DNA from: DMER01 sp003451645
GTDB lineage: Bacteria > Pseudomonadota > Alphaproteobacteria > Micropepsales > Micropepsaceae
Direction: 5' to 3'
Length of the DNA stretch: 8,482 bases
NCBI GenBank assembly: GCA_031976175.1
Contig: DALYLR010000075.1
Coordinates: 1-8,482, forward strand
Shown: positions 1 through 5,281 of the stretch, one piece after another
Layout of the letters: the number at the start of each line of letters is the position of its first letter
Numbering within the stretch: the stretch's first letter is position 1
The notes under the pieces: generated by a model
Told to the model about the DNA's origin: nothing
The model's input: the letters and a program-made list of their open reading frames with translations, nothing else
Databases searched by the model: none
Translations under genes and position numbers: made by a program

Positions 1-53
1 ATCTCCAGTCTGGCGCAACTTGACGCCGCAAGGGGCCGTCCACCCCATCAATA
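1..53 (+). repeat. Left copy of 53-bp terminal inverted repeat
   Basis: The first 53 bases are the exact reverse complement of 8428-8480; identity stops at base 54. Within the repeat are two short dyads (GGCG...CGCC and GGGG...CCCC). No transposase gene lies between the copies. The repeat may be the edge of an insertion sequence or other repeat present on both sides, the arms of an invertible segment, or an assembly-graph end shared by both sides of a contig. The sequence alone does not decide between these. Confidence 0.9.
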
Positions 54-109
54 CTTAATTTATCCTGATCGAATTTGTGCCCCTCACCTTGTCACTGACA
101 CGAATTCAT

Positions 110-127
110 AATTGTGTGCCCACAATT
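110..127. other. Small perfect dyad (7-bp arms, 4-nt loop)
   Basis: AATTGTG at 110-116 and CACAATT at 121-127 form a perfect inverted repeat around the loop TGCC. It lies 27 bp beyond the stop of the minus-strand alpha/beta hydrolase gene, so it could be part of that gene's 3' end, but it is AT-rich with no T-run. It could equally be an operator for something outside the window. The 9-mer TTGTGCCCC occurs twice around it (75-83 and 130-138). Confidence 0.35.
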
Positions 128-153
128 CCTTGTGCCCCATTCCTCAGCTTTTG

Positions 154-966
154 TTACAAGGCCTCGGCGCCTGCCGCCCGCACGCCATCCTCTATGAGTT
201 TCGCTATCTCTGCTGCGTGCGTTGAGGGCAGGAAATGGCTGCCCCCATCCAGCGTAGACAGGGTCGCATGCGGGATGCTGTCCGCAAGCGCCTGGGCAAT
301 GCGCGCCATCGCGGGGTGCGTAGTCTCGCCACGGATAATCTGCGTCGGGATCTTGATCGTCCGGTACATGGCGATTGGCGGCGCAAACGGCGCTCCCGAT
401 GACCAATCGCGAATATTGCTCGCCGTTGTCGCCATCACATAGGCGCGCACCTTATCAGGCATGGCGTCAAACGCGCCCGGGCCGCCGTAGAAATCGATGA
501 CATGGCGCGCCGCGTCCGGCCGCCCTCCTTCAAAGGCAGCGAAGTAGACGGCCGTCATCGCCTGGAACATCTGATAATGCGCTTCATCGCCGATGGTGCG
601 CAGGATCGCAAACGGATTGGCCTCCACCAGCGTGAGGCTGGCAGGCTTGTGACGCCCCTCCAGCGCATGGGCCAGCGCCGACAAGCCGCTAAAAGAATGC
701 GCCACAACATGGACCGGGGCGGCGATTTCCTCGAACAGCTGGTCTAGCACATCGGTTTGCTGGGCCATGGTGGCGTTCCCCAGGGGGCGGCGCTCCGCAG
801 TCGCGCCGTAGCCAAGCAGGCTGGTCGTCACAAGTCTGTAGCGCCCGCTGATTTTGCTGATGACTGAGCGCCATCCCGCTCCGGTGCCGAAGCTGCCCGG
901 AACGAACAAAAGTGCAGGACCCTCGCCGCTTTCGGCGAACTCGATGTCCTCGGAGAGGTGTCCCAC
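154..966 (-). CDS. Alpha/beta-fold hydrolase
   Basis: Predicted alpha/beta hydrolase of about 270 aa, probably cytoplasmic since no signal peptide is seen; substrate unknown. The N-terminal ALLFVPGSFGTGAGW stretch has the usual oxyanion-loop position after the first core strand. The nucleophile elbow reads VAHSFSG, giving Ser91, but the flanking Gly positions of the usual G-x-S-x-G are Ala and Ser. His244 in DGGSHFLP is the likely catalytic histidine. The acid is probably Glu214 in RGETTH or a residue after strand 6. Start choice: GTG at 966 has GGAGG (976-972) five bases upstream; a TTG at 978 would add four residues but would put that Shine-Dalgarno inside the gene. It follows bfr on the same strand, 77 bp away with a dyad between them, so cotranscription is possible but functionally unexplained. 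The family is clear; its reaction is not. Confidence 0.85.
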   Translation of the reverse strand: MGHLSEDIEFAESGEGPALLFVPGSFGTGAGWRSVISKISGRYRLVTTSLLGYGATAERRPLGNATMAQQTDVLDQLFEEIAAPVHVVAHSFSGLSALAHALEGRHKPASLTLVEANPFAILRTIGDEAHYQMFQAMTAVYFAAFEGGRPDAARHVIDFYGGPGAFDAMPDKVRAYVMATTASNIRDWSSGAPFAPPIAMYRTIKIPTQIIRGETTHPAMARIAQALADSIPHATLSTLDGGSHFLPSTHAAEIAKLIEDGVRAAGAEAL

Positions 967-1011
967 GATTGCCTCCAAATTGTTGGCAAGCAGATACGCC
1001 CATGATCATTG

Positions 1012-1035
1012 CTCACCATGCGGATGACTGGTGAG
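1012..1035 (-). other. Intergenic dyad between bfr and the hydrolase gene
   Basis: CTCACCA (1012-1018) and TGGTGAG (1029-1035) are perfect 7-bp inverted arms around a 10-nt loop. The dyad begins 9 bp past the bfr stop codon on the minus strand. There is no T-run after it, so it is a weak candidate for an intrinsic terminator. It could instead be an RNA-stabilising or processing hairpin separating bfr from the hydrolase gene. Confidence 0.35.
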
Positions 1036-1043
1036 TGCGACCT

Positions 1044-1532
1044 CTAACTCCCGCTCCCGCCGAACCCATTGGCTCTTGATTGCAGATAGTTCTGGAGGCC
1101 CAGGGATTTGATCAGACCCAATTCGGTCTCGAGGAAATCGATGTGTTCTTCCGTGTCGTGAAGAATATCGGTCAGGATCTCGCGCGAGATGAAGTCCTTG
1201 CTCTTTTCACACAAAGCGATGCCACCGATCAGCGTCTCCCGGCCGCGCTTTTCAAGTTTCAGGTCGGCCTCCAGACACTCCGGCACCGTCTCCCCAATCG
1301 ACAATTTGTGCAGGTCCTGCAGATTGGGCAGGCCTTCCAAAAACAACACGCGCAGGATCAGCTTGTCGGCGTGTTTCATCTCGCCGATCGATTCCTCATA
1401 GGTCTTTTTGCCCAGGCTCTGTATGCCCCAATTCTGGTACATCCGCGCATGCAGAAAGTATTGATTGACGGCGGTCAGTTCGTTGGTCAGGACCTCGTTC
1501 AGCTTAGCGATGATGTCTTTGTTGCCCTGCAT
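1044..1532 (-). CDS. bfr: Bacterioferritin (heme-binding type, altered ferroxidase site)
   Basis: Iron-storage ferritin of 162 aa, close to the usual 155-160. Members form 24-subunit cytoplasmic shells with heme at the two-fold subunit interfaces. The first 70 residues align without gaps to E. coli Bfr by eye: Glu18, Tyr25, Glu51, Met52 (heme axial ligand), His54, and FLEGLPNLQDL at 64-74. Glu94 and His130 are also present. At 126-130 the sequence is DTEEH where E. coli has DEEGH, so bridging ferroxidase ligand Glu127 is Thr (codon ACG at 1154-1152). Such sequences resemble the heme-binding subunits of two-subunit bacterioferritins. A C-terminal tail (ANGFGGSGS) is extra. The ATG follows GGAGGG (1541-1536) by 3 nt and lies inside the end of bfd, overlapping it by 34 nt, which suggests coupled translation. 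Upstream Fur-like dyads suggest iron control. Identification is very firm; the functional effect of Thr127 is inferred. Confidence 0.97.
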   Translation of the reverse strand: MQGNKDIIAKLNEVLTNELTAVNQYFLHARMYQNWGIQSLGKKTYEESIGEMKHADKLILRVLFLEGLPNLQDLHKLSIGETVPECLEADLKLEKRGRETLIGGIALCEKSKDFISREILTDILHDTEEHIDFLETELGLIKSLGLQNYLQSRANGFGGSGS

Positions 1533-1732
1533 AGGCCCTCCGCGGTGGCGTGATAGCGGCGCTTGGCTTTTTTGCGGCCGCGCGCTTTGATTAGGGCGCC
1601 AATCTCATTGACGCAACGGCCACATTTGGGGCGGCAGTCCATTTTCTTGAAGAGTTCCGGCACGCTTTGGCAATGGTCTGCGGCCTCTTCGACCGCATGT
1701 TCACGCAAGCCATTACAATTACAAACAAACAT
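1499..1732 (-). CDS. bfd: Bacterioferritin-associated ferredoxin
   Basis: Small [2Fe-2S] protein of 77 aa. In the studied Pseudomonas system Bfd docks on bacterioferritin near the heme and passes electrons in to release stored iron as Fe2+. The cluster ligands are all visible: Cys4 and Cys6 in MFVCNCNG, and Cys37 and Cys40 in CRPKCGRC, with the helical BFD-like fold between (EHAVEEAADHCQS). Known Bfd proteins are about 64-73 aa. Here the core ends near residue 50 and is followed by a basic tail (GRKKAKRR), part of which is coded by the stretch that holds the bfr ribosome-binding site and start. It is first in the bfd-bfr unit and overlaps bfr by 34 nt. The Shine-Dalgarno before its ATG is weak (GGA at short spacing). 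Two overlapping Fur-like dyads lie 75-101 bp upstream. Confidence 0.96.
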   Translation of the reverse strand: MFVCNCNGLREHAVEEAADHCQSVPELFKKMDCRPKCGRCVNEIGALIKARGRKKAKRRYHATAEGLCRATKTSSLS

Positions 1733-1781
1733 CGGGTCCGAAGTCCTTGTGAGGGGAGGCGGTCAGCACGCCTCGTCCTCC

Positions 1782-1811
1782 ATTACGCCAGGATGAGTTA
1801 CCAAGATGCAA
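1782..1811 (-). promoter_or_regulatory. Candidate sigma70 promoter for bfd-bfr
   Basis: Reading the minus strand, TTGCAT (1811-1806) is a possible -35, and after 18 bp CGTAAT (1787-1782) is a possible -10. The -35 lies inside the first Fur-like dyad, as expected for repression by steric blocking. The hexamers match the consensus only partly, and other pairings are possible. Confidence 0.3.
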
Positions 1812-1833
1812 ATCATTCGCAAAATCATTATGC
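1807..1833 (-). promoter_or_regulatory. Tandem overlapping Fur/Mur-like operator dyads
   Basis: Two 7-1-7 dyads overlap: TGCAAATCATTCGCA (1807-1821, one mismatched pair) and GCAAAATCATTATGC (1819-1833, one mismatched pair), with centres 12 bp apart. Both keep the AAT-C-ATT core of the classical Fur 7-1-7 box (TGATAAT-N-ATTATCA). The first matches it at 10 of 14 arm positions, the second at 9. They lie 75-101 bp upstream of the bfd start and overlap a possible -35. Fur-family control of bfd-bfr is inferred from architecture and from the iron-related genes downstream. An Mn-type (Mur) or other Fur-family member could bind instead. Confidence 0.55.
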
Positions 1834-1947
1834 GGTTTCGCTTGTGCATGCAAGCCTGGAGACGCTGCGGCTTGCGCGCGCAGCCTCACTGACCCTCGAA
1901 AGGCCTGCGTCAGGTTTGGGTTCTGCGGTCCGACTGAGGGCTGGGGC

Positions 1948-2298
1948 TTAGTTAACTTTTTTGATCTTGCAGCCCATCGCCTCGATCGTGGCGCTATCGG
2001 AGGAATGCACTTTGATTACGAGGCCCTTACCGTCAGGGCCGCCGCTCAGCGTCCAGGTGTCGCCAGAGCTCGAATAGGTCACCGGGTTCGAAACACCTTT
2101 GACGACAAGTGCGTTGCTGGTGAACTCCATGTCGCCCATCATATTGCAGGCGAGCTGCGCGAACGGGTTGCTGCCGGGACCGGCCTCTTTGTCGGCGGTC
2201 CATTTGCCGATCAGCGGGTTTGAATCTCCGCATGCGGCGAGCATCAAAGGCAGGCTCAAGACAAGGCTGAGGCGAATGGCTGCACGCAGGCGGGTCAT
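1948..2298 (-). CDS. Small putative lipoprotein, unknown function
   Basis: Predicted lipoprotein of 116 aa that I do not recognise. The N-terminus has Arg residues at 3, 5 and 9, a hydrophobic stretch at 10-20, and lipobox LAAC with Cys23, so signal peptidase II cleavage and lipidation are expected. The +2 residue is Gly, not the inner-membrane retention Asp. The mature part begins GDSNPLIGKW, reminiscent of small lipocalin-like beta proteins that open with a GKW motif, followed by alternating hydrophobic beta-type segments (ALVVKGV, DTWTLSG, GLVIKV, SATIEAM). Cys51 and Cys110 could form a disulfide. Start: the ATG at 2298 has GGAG six bases upstream and puts the signal peptide at the N-terminus; an upstream in-frame start would add 22 non-signal-like residues. 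It lies 104 bp downstream of the CoA-transferase gene on the same strand, so it may share a transcript with it. Confidence 0.85.
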   Translation of the reverse strand: MTRLRAAIRLSLVLSLPLMLAACGDSNPLIGKWTADKEAGPGSNPFAQLACNMMGDMEFTSNALVVKGVSNPVTYSSSGDTWTLSGGPDGKGLVIKVHSSDSATIEAMGCKIKKVN

Positions 2299-2402
2299 GA
2301 TGAACTCCGGTGTTGCTGTGGCGAATAATGGGCGGACCCTGCCGGGAAGGCGGTGGCGGGTCAAGGGTTAGCGGCGGCGTGCAGCCTGTCGTGATGCCGG
2401 TG

Positions 2403-3560
2403 TCACACCTGCCCCAACACCCCTTCCGTATCCGCGCCAACCTCTGGCGGGTCGGTATGGATGGTGCAAGGAGATTTGGCGAAGCGCAGGCCCGGCCGCA
2501 TCGCGCGATACTGATCCCCTGAGGGGAGTGTGCGGGTCTCGAAAAAGCCGGTCGCGGCGAAATGCGGGTCCTCAAAAACAGTGGAGAGTGGATTGGCGCG
2601 CATGGCGGGGATGGAATGCTCCGCGCACAGGGCCATCCACTCTTCCGTCGTGCGGCTCAGGGCCGCTTGCTGCATCTGCCCATAATAGACCGCGACGCGA
2701 GCGCGGCCATCGGGAGCATCCTTGAACGCCTGCGTGTTGTAGCCATCGGGGATGCCGCCCAGCTCCATGAATTTGGCCGAGTGGCCTTCATTGGCGGGGA
2801 GCATGGAGAGATAGCCATCCTTGGTCTTGTAGGGCTTGCGGTGCGGCGTGATCGTGGTGGGGTGGCCGAATTTGCCGGTCGCGGGGACGTAAGTCTGGTT
2901 CCACAAATGCTCGGCCAATATGAACCCGGTGAAGGTCTCCAGCATGGGCACTTCCACATACTGGCCCTCGCCTGTGCGGTTTCTGTGCTGCAGGGCGGCC
3001 AGCGCCGCAATCGCCGCGAAGAGCCCGCAGGTCTTGTCTGCCACGAGGGATGGCAAGGGCCGCAATTCCGAGTTCTTGTCATAGAGGGGCAGAAGATCGC
3101 AGGCGCCTGACGCCCCTTGGATCAAATCGTCAAAGGCTTGGCGGCCCGCATAGGGACCATCGGAGGCATAGCCCACGGCCTCGACATAGATGAGGTCCGG
3201 CTTGATCGCCGCGACGGCGGCATAGTCGAAGCCCAAGCGCTTCATCGCCTCAGGGCGCATATTGTGGATGAAGATGTCGGCCGTCTTGACGAGCTTGGTG
3301 AGGGCGCGTTTGCCCGGTTCGGTCTTGAGGTCAAGCGCGACCGAGCGCTTGTTGCGGTTGAGTGCCACGAAAAGCGGGCCGAGATTGTCTGAATTGGGGG
3401 CCTTGCCATTGCGGCGCTGACGGTCGCCCGTGGGCTCCTCCACCTTGATGATATCCGCACCCAGATCGCCCAATTGCATGGTCGCGTAGGGGCCGAGGAC
3501 GAATTGGGTGAGGTCAAGAACGCGAATGCCCGCAAGGGGGCCTTGAGGTTGAGGCGGCAT
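2403..3560 (-). CDS. Family III CoA-transferase (CaiB/BaiF type)
   Basis: Predicted family III acyl-CoA transferase of 385 aa, moving CoA from an acyl-CoA donor to a carboxylic acid. Members act in cytoplasmic catabolism of carnitine, oxalate, bile acids and aromatic acids, usually as interlocked dimers. The N-terminal hallmark is clear (GIRVLDLTQF then GPYATMQLGDLGADIIKVE, residues 11-41), as are NRNKRSVALDLK, the HNMRPEAMKRLG segment, and TGEGQYVEVPMLE. The acylated catalytic aspartate should be Asp144 in AFDDLIQGASG, by comparison with the family's YDxxIQ pattern. Start: the ATG at 3560 has GGAG nine bases upstream and fits the family N-terminus; an upstream TTG would add 20 atypical residues. 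It is the first gene of the minus block, divergent from the MNT gene. Donor and acceptor cannot be inferred here; no acyl-CoA dehydrogenase or hydratase is adjacent. Confidence 0.95.
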   Translation of the reverse strand: MPPQPQGPLAGIRVLDLTQFVLGPYATMQLGDLGADIIKVEEPTGDRQRRNGKAPNSDNLGPLFVALNRNKRSVALDLKTEPGKRALTKLVKTADIFIHNMRPEAMKRLGFDYAAVAAIKPDLIYVEAVGYASDGPYAGRQAFDDLIQGASGACDLLPLYDKNSELRPLPSLVADKTCGLFAAIAALAALQHRNRTGEGQYVEVPMLETFTGFILAEHLWNQTYVPATGKFGHPTTITPHRKPYKTKDGYLSMLPANEGHSAKFMELGGIPDGYNTQAFKDAPDGRARVAVYYGQMQQAALSRTTEEWMALCAEHSIPAMRANPLSTVFEDPHFAATGFFETRTLPSGDQYRAMRPGLRFAKSPCTIHTDPPEVGADTEGVLGQV

Positions 3561-3591
3561 GGGTGCGGGCTCCGGATGATGGTTCGCAAGT

Positions 3592-3620
3592 ATTTGAGCG
3601 GAGGGGCGCGACCACTGCAA
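3592..3620 (-). promoter_or_regulatory. Candidate promoter for the CoA-transferase gene
   Basis: On the minus strand TTGCAG (3620-3615) and TCAAAT (3597-3592) are spaced 17 bp apart. A start about 7 bp downstream would leave a leader of roughly 25 nt holding the GGAG ribosome-binding site before the ATG at 3560. Match to consensus is 3/6 and 4/6, so support is mainly from position. Confidence 0.35.
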
Positions 3621-3630
3621 GTGTTGTGAC

Positions 3631-3660
3631 TTGGCGCGGTGCGGGTTGTGGCGCTATCAT
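3631..3660 (+). promoter_or_regulatory. Candidate promoter for the MNT-HEPN operon (possibly leaderless)
   Basis: TTGGCG (3631-3636) and TATCAT (3655-3660, 5/6 match to TATAAT) are separated by 18 bp. Transcription would then begin near 3667, essentially at the ATG-ATG pair at 3666-3671. That fits the absence of a recognisable Shine-Dalgarno before either ATG. A promoter further upstream, or a later translation start, would remove the leaderless reading. Confidence 0.35.
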
Positions 3661-3665
3661 GGCCA

Positions 3666-4058
3666 ATGATGGACACGGTCGAAGATTACATCGTTACGTT
3701 CTCCCCCGAATTGGCGCATCCGCCCTTGCGCCAAATGACGGCGCATGTAGCGGCGGATCCTACGCTGATCGCTTTTCGCGATGCTCTACGCGCGGCAGGA
3801 GGCGGCAGAATCGCACGGCTGATCCTGTATGGCTCGCGGGCGCGCGGGGATTTCAGGCCCGATTCAGACTTTGATTTTTTGGTGCTCGCAAAGCCTGGTG
3901 AAGACAGGACCACACTTCGGAACGATTTGTGGAACGCAATCTTCACCGCGGATGCGCCCTTCGATACCGAAGTGAACCTTTTCGTCGAGGACCACGACTT
4001 TCTTGGACGGCCCACTATCCTTACACATAATGTCCGGACCGACGGGGTCGAATTGTGA
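3666..4058 (+). CDS. Minimal nucleotidyltransferase (MNT) domain protein
   Basis: Predicted small nucleotidyltransferase of the pol-beta superfamily, about 130 aa. The signature GSRARGDFRPDSDFD (residues 56-70 from this start) supplies the GS motif and metal-binding Asp68 and Asp70. A third carboxylate is likely Glu102 in FDTEVNLF. The order of a helix, GS loop, D-x-D strand, helix and final acidic strand is the MNT pattern. Such proteins pair with HEPN proteins; in the studied MntA-HepT toxin-antitoxin system MntA inactivates HepT by adenylylation. Here the HEPN gene overlaps by 4 nt (GTGA), so coupled translation is expected. The start is uncertain: ATGs occur at 3666 and 3669 and a GTG at 3639, none with a good Shine-Dalgarno. 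The family is firm; a role as antitoxin is inferred from the pairing only. Confidence 0.85.
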   Translation: MMDTVEDYIVTFSPELAHPPLRQMTAHVAADPTLIAFRDALRAAGGGRIARLILYGSRARGDFRPDSDFDFLVLAKPGEDRTTLRNDLWNAIFTADAPFDTEVNLFVEDHDFLGRPTILTHNVRTDGVEL

Positions 4059-4345
4059 AGCCGGAGTCCGCCGAAGCCTTGGCGCGCGCACAACGTCACT
4101 TGCATGACGCGAAACAATTGGCAGAGACAGAACAGCTTAGTTACCACGCCGCCCCGCAAAGTTATGTTGCAGCGCTCGCGGCCGCTCACGCCTTGATTTT
4201 CGAGCTGACCGGCAAGTTCCCGAGCACGCATCGCGGCGCCAAAGCGATGGTGCATGAAATATCCCGGCAGGGGCACGCGATCTCCGCCGAGGCGCGATCA
4301 ATCCTCGACACCGGATTTGACTGGAAGTCTACAGCCGACTACTGA
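4055..4345 (+). CDS. HEPN-domain protein, truncated by an in-frame TGA
   Basis: HEPN-family protein, 96 aa as written; start GTG overlaps the MNT stop as GTGA. The four-helix pattern is seen: EALARAQRHLHDAKQLAE, then SYVAALAAAHALIFELTG, then PSTHRGAKAMVHEI and SAEARSILD. It resembles UPF0332-type HEPN proteins by PSTHRG and the AAxAL helix. By eye the family's RAYYAAFH segment aligns with QSYVAALA (35-42), so the Arg and His of an Rx6H motif are Gln and Ala; a different R-x6-H (Arg60-His67) lies in another region and is probably chance. Codon 97 is TGA (4343-4345), after TAC for Tyr96, and the frame then stays open for 31 more codons ending 2 nt before the next gene. This looks like a nonsense mutation removing the last helix, but a sequencing error or natural short form is possible. 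Partner of the upstream MNT. Confidence 0.75.
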   Translation: MKPESAEALARAQRHLHDAKQLAETEQLSYHAAPQSYVAALAAAHALIFELTGKFPSTHRGAKAMVHEISRQGHAISAEARSILDTGFDWKSTADY

Positions 4346-4441
4346 GACGAGCGCACCATCTCTGCCGCTGACGGACGAGAGGGCGTCCGTCTCGCGGACC
4401 TCTTCATCGCCCAGTTCGCCACGATTCTCGAAAGGACGTAA
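4346..4441 (+). pseudogene. Orphaned C-terminal part of the HEPN gene
   Basis: After the TGA the same frame continues with DERTISAADG and an amphipathic stretch (REGVRLADLFIAQFATIL) to TAA at 4439-4441. This fits the missing C-terminal helix of a 127-residue HEPN protein (128 sense-or-TGA codons before the TAA). The TAA lies 2 nt before the creatininase ATG, and that gene's AAAGGA ribosome-binding sequence is inside this tail, as expected if the operon evolved with the full-length gene. Restoring a sense codon at the TGA would rejoin the two parts without a frameshift. Elsewhere in the window TGA serves as a normal stop (bfd, MNT, CoA-transferase), which argues against codon reassignment. Confidence 0.7.
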
Positions 4442-4443
4442 CC

Positions 4444-5196
4444 ATGCTCCTCCACACCGCATCCTGGCCCGAGATCGATGCTTACCTTGCCAAGCATAAG
4501 GGCATCATCATTCCCATTGGCTCGACCGAACAGCATGGCCCTAACGGTCTTCTGGGCACGGATGCTCTGTGTCCGGAGATCATTGCGCGGGAAGCGGCGC
4601 TGGACCGCGACGATGTCTTGATTGGGCCAACCTTTAATGTCGGCCAAGCGCAGCATCATTTGGGCTTTGCGGGCACGATCAGCCTGCGCCCCTCCACCAT
4701 GATCGCCGCCATGTGCGATTGGGCGGACAGCCTGGCGCGGCATGGCTTTGAACGGCTATATTGGTTCAACGGACATGGCGGCAATGTGGCGACGATCACC
4801 GCCGCCTTCAGCCAAATGTATGGGCAGTCCTCATTCGCCCGCGGAGGGCACAATCTGCCAAAGCTGCGCAACAATTTACGCAATTGGTGGGAGCTGCCGG
4901 GCGTTGCCGATGTGATCAAGGACATCTTCCCCGTTGGTGATGGCAGTCACGCAACGGCCTCTGAAGTGTCCGTCACCTATTGGGCCTACCCCCAAGCGAT
5001 TAAGCGGGTTGAGATGTCGCCGAAAATCGCACCCACCGGGCCCATTCTGGATGCGGAGGATTACCGCAGGCGCTTTCCGGACGGGCGGATCGGCTCCGAC
5101 CCCTCCCAAGCCACGCCGGAAGCGGGCGGGCGCATTGTGGCAAAGGCTGCGCAAGCCCTGCTGGTCGACTATGAAGATTTCCTTAAAGCGGCCTAG
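4444..5196 (+). CDS. Creatininase-family amidohydrolase
   Basis: Metal-dependent hydrolase of the creatininase family, 250 aa, the usual length, probably cytoplasmic. Family members open cyclic amides or cleave amide bonds: creatininase, the ArfB formamide hydrolase of archaeal flavin synthesis, and the MftE peptidase of mycofactocin maturation. Metal ligands are seen in order: Glu29 and His31 in PIGSTEQHGP, Asp40 in LGTDAL, His111 in FNGHGGN, and Glu174 in GSHATASE. No neighbouring gene identifies creatinine, flavin or mycofactocin metabolism, so the substrate is unknown. The ATG follows AAAGGA by 7 nt; both lie at or just after the end of the original HEPN frame, so it probably belongs to the MNT-HEPN transcript. 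The gene is intact and its codon use looks like its neighbours. Confidence 0.92.
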   Translation: MLLHTASWPEIDAYLAKHKGIIIPIGSTEQHGPNGLLGTDALCPEIIAREAALDRDDVLIGPTFNVGQAQHHLGFAGTISLRPSTMIAAMCDWADSLARHGFERLYWFNGHGGNVATITAAFSQMYGQSSFARGGHNLPKLRNNLRNWWELPGVADVIKDIFPVGDGSHATASEVSVTYWAYPQAIKRVEMSPKIAPTGPILDAEDYRRRFPDGRIGSDPSQATPEAGGRIVAKAAQALLVDYEDFLKAA

Positions 5197-5281
5197 GTAA
5201 TTGTTAGGGCCTGCGCAACGGGGAAGAAATCGGCTTGTGGCACGTTGTCATGCACAGATCGTCAGAAAGGCGAGCGGTGTC

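Noticed and set aside
1..111. Open frame from the window edge to TAA at 109-111, possibly the end of a truncated gene
   Set aside because: About 36 codons with no motif; half lies in the terminal repeat and the matching right copy has no equivalent continuation.
1080..1553. 157-codon plus-strand frame opposite bfr
   Set aside because: It is antisense to bfr, whose residues match E. coli Bfr position by position; the product is Gln/Phe-rich without recognisable features.
1667..1951. 94-codon plus-strand frame across bfd and the bfd upstream region
   Set aside because: It runs through the Fur-like dyads and antisense to bfd; no ribosome-binding site or protein motif supports it.
2562..3110. 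182-codon plus-strand frame inside the CoA-transferase region
   Set aside because: It is antisense to a firmly identified CoA-transferase and its product has no motif or plausible ribosome-binding site.
4343..4345. TGA as selenocysteine or a reassigned codon
   Set aside because: No SECIS-like structure was evident just after it, the position is not a known catalytic site, and TGA ends other intact genes in the window.
3666..4441. A functional MntA-HepT toxin-antitoxin system
   Set aside because: The HEPN partner resembles the UPF0332 type more than HepT, lacks the expected Arg/His motif and is cut by a stop codon, so an active toxin cannot be claimed.
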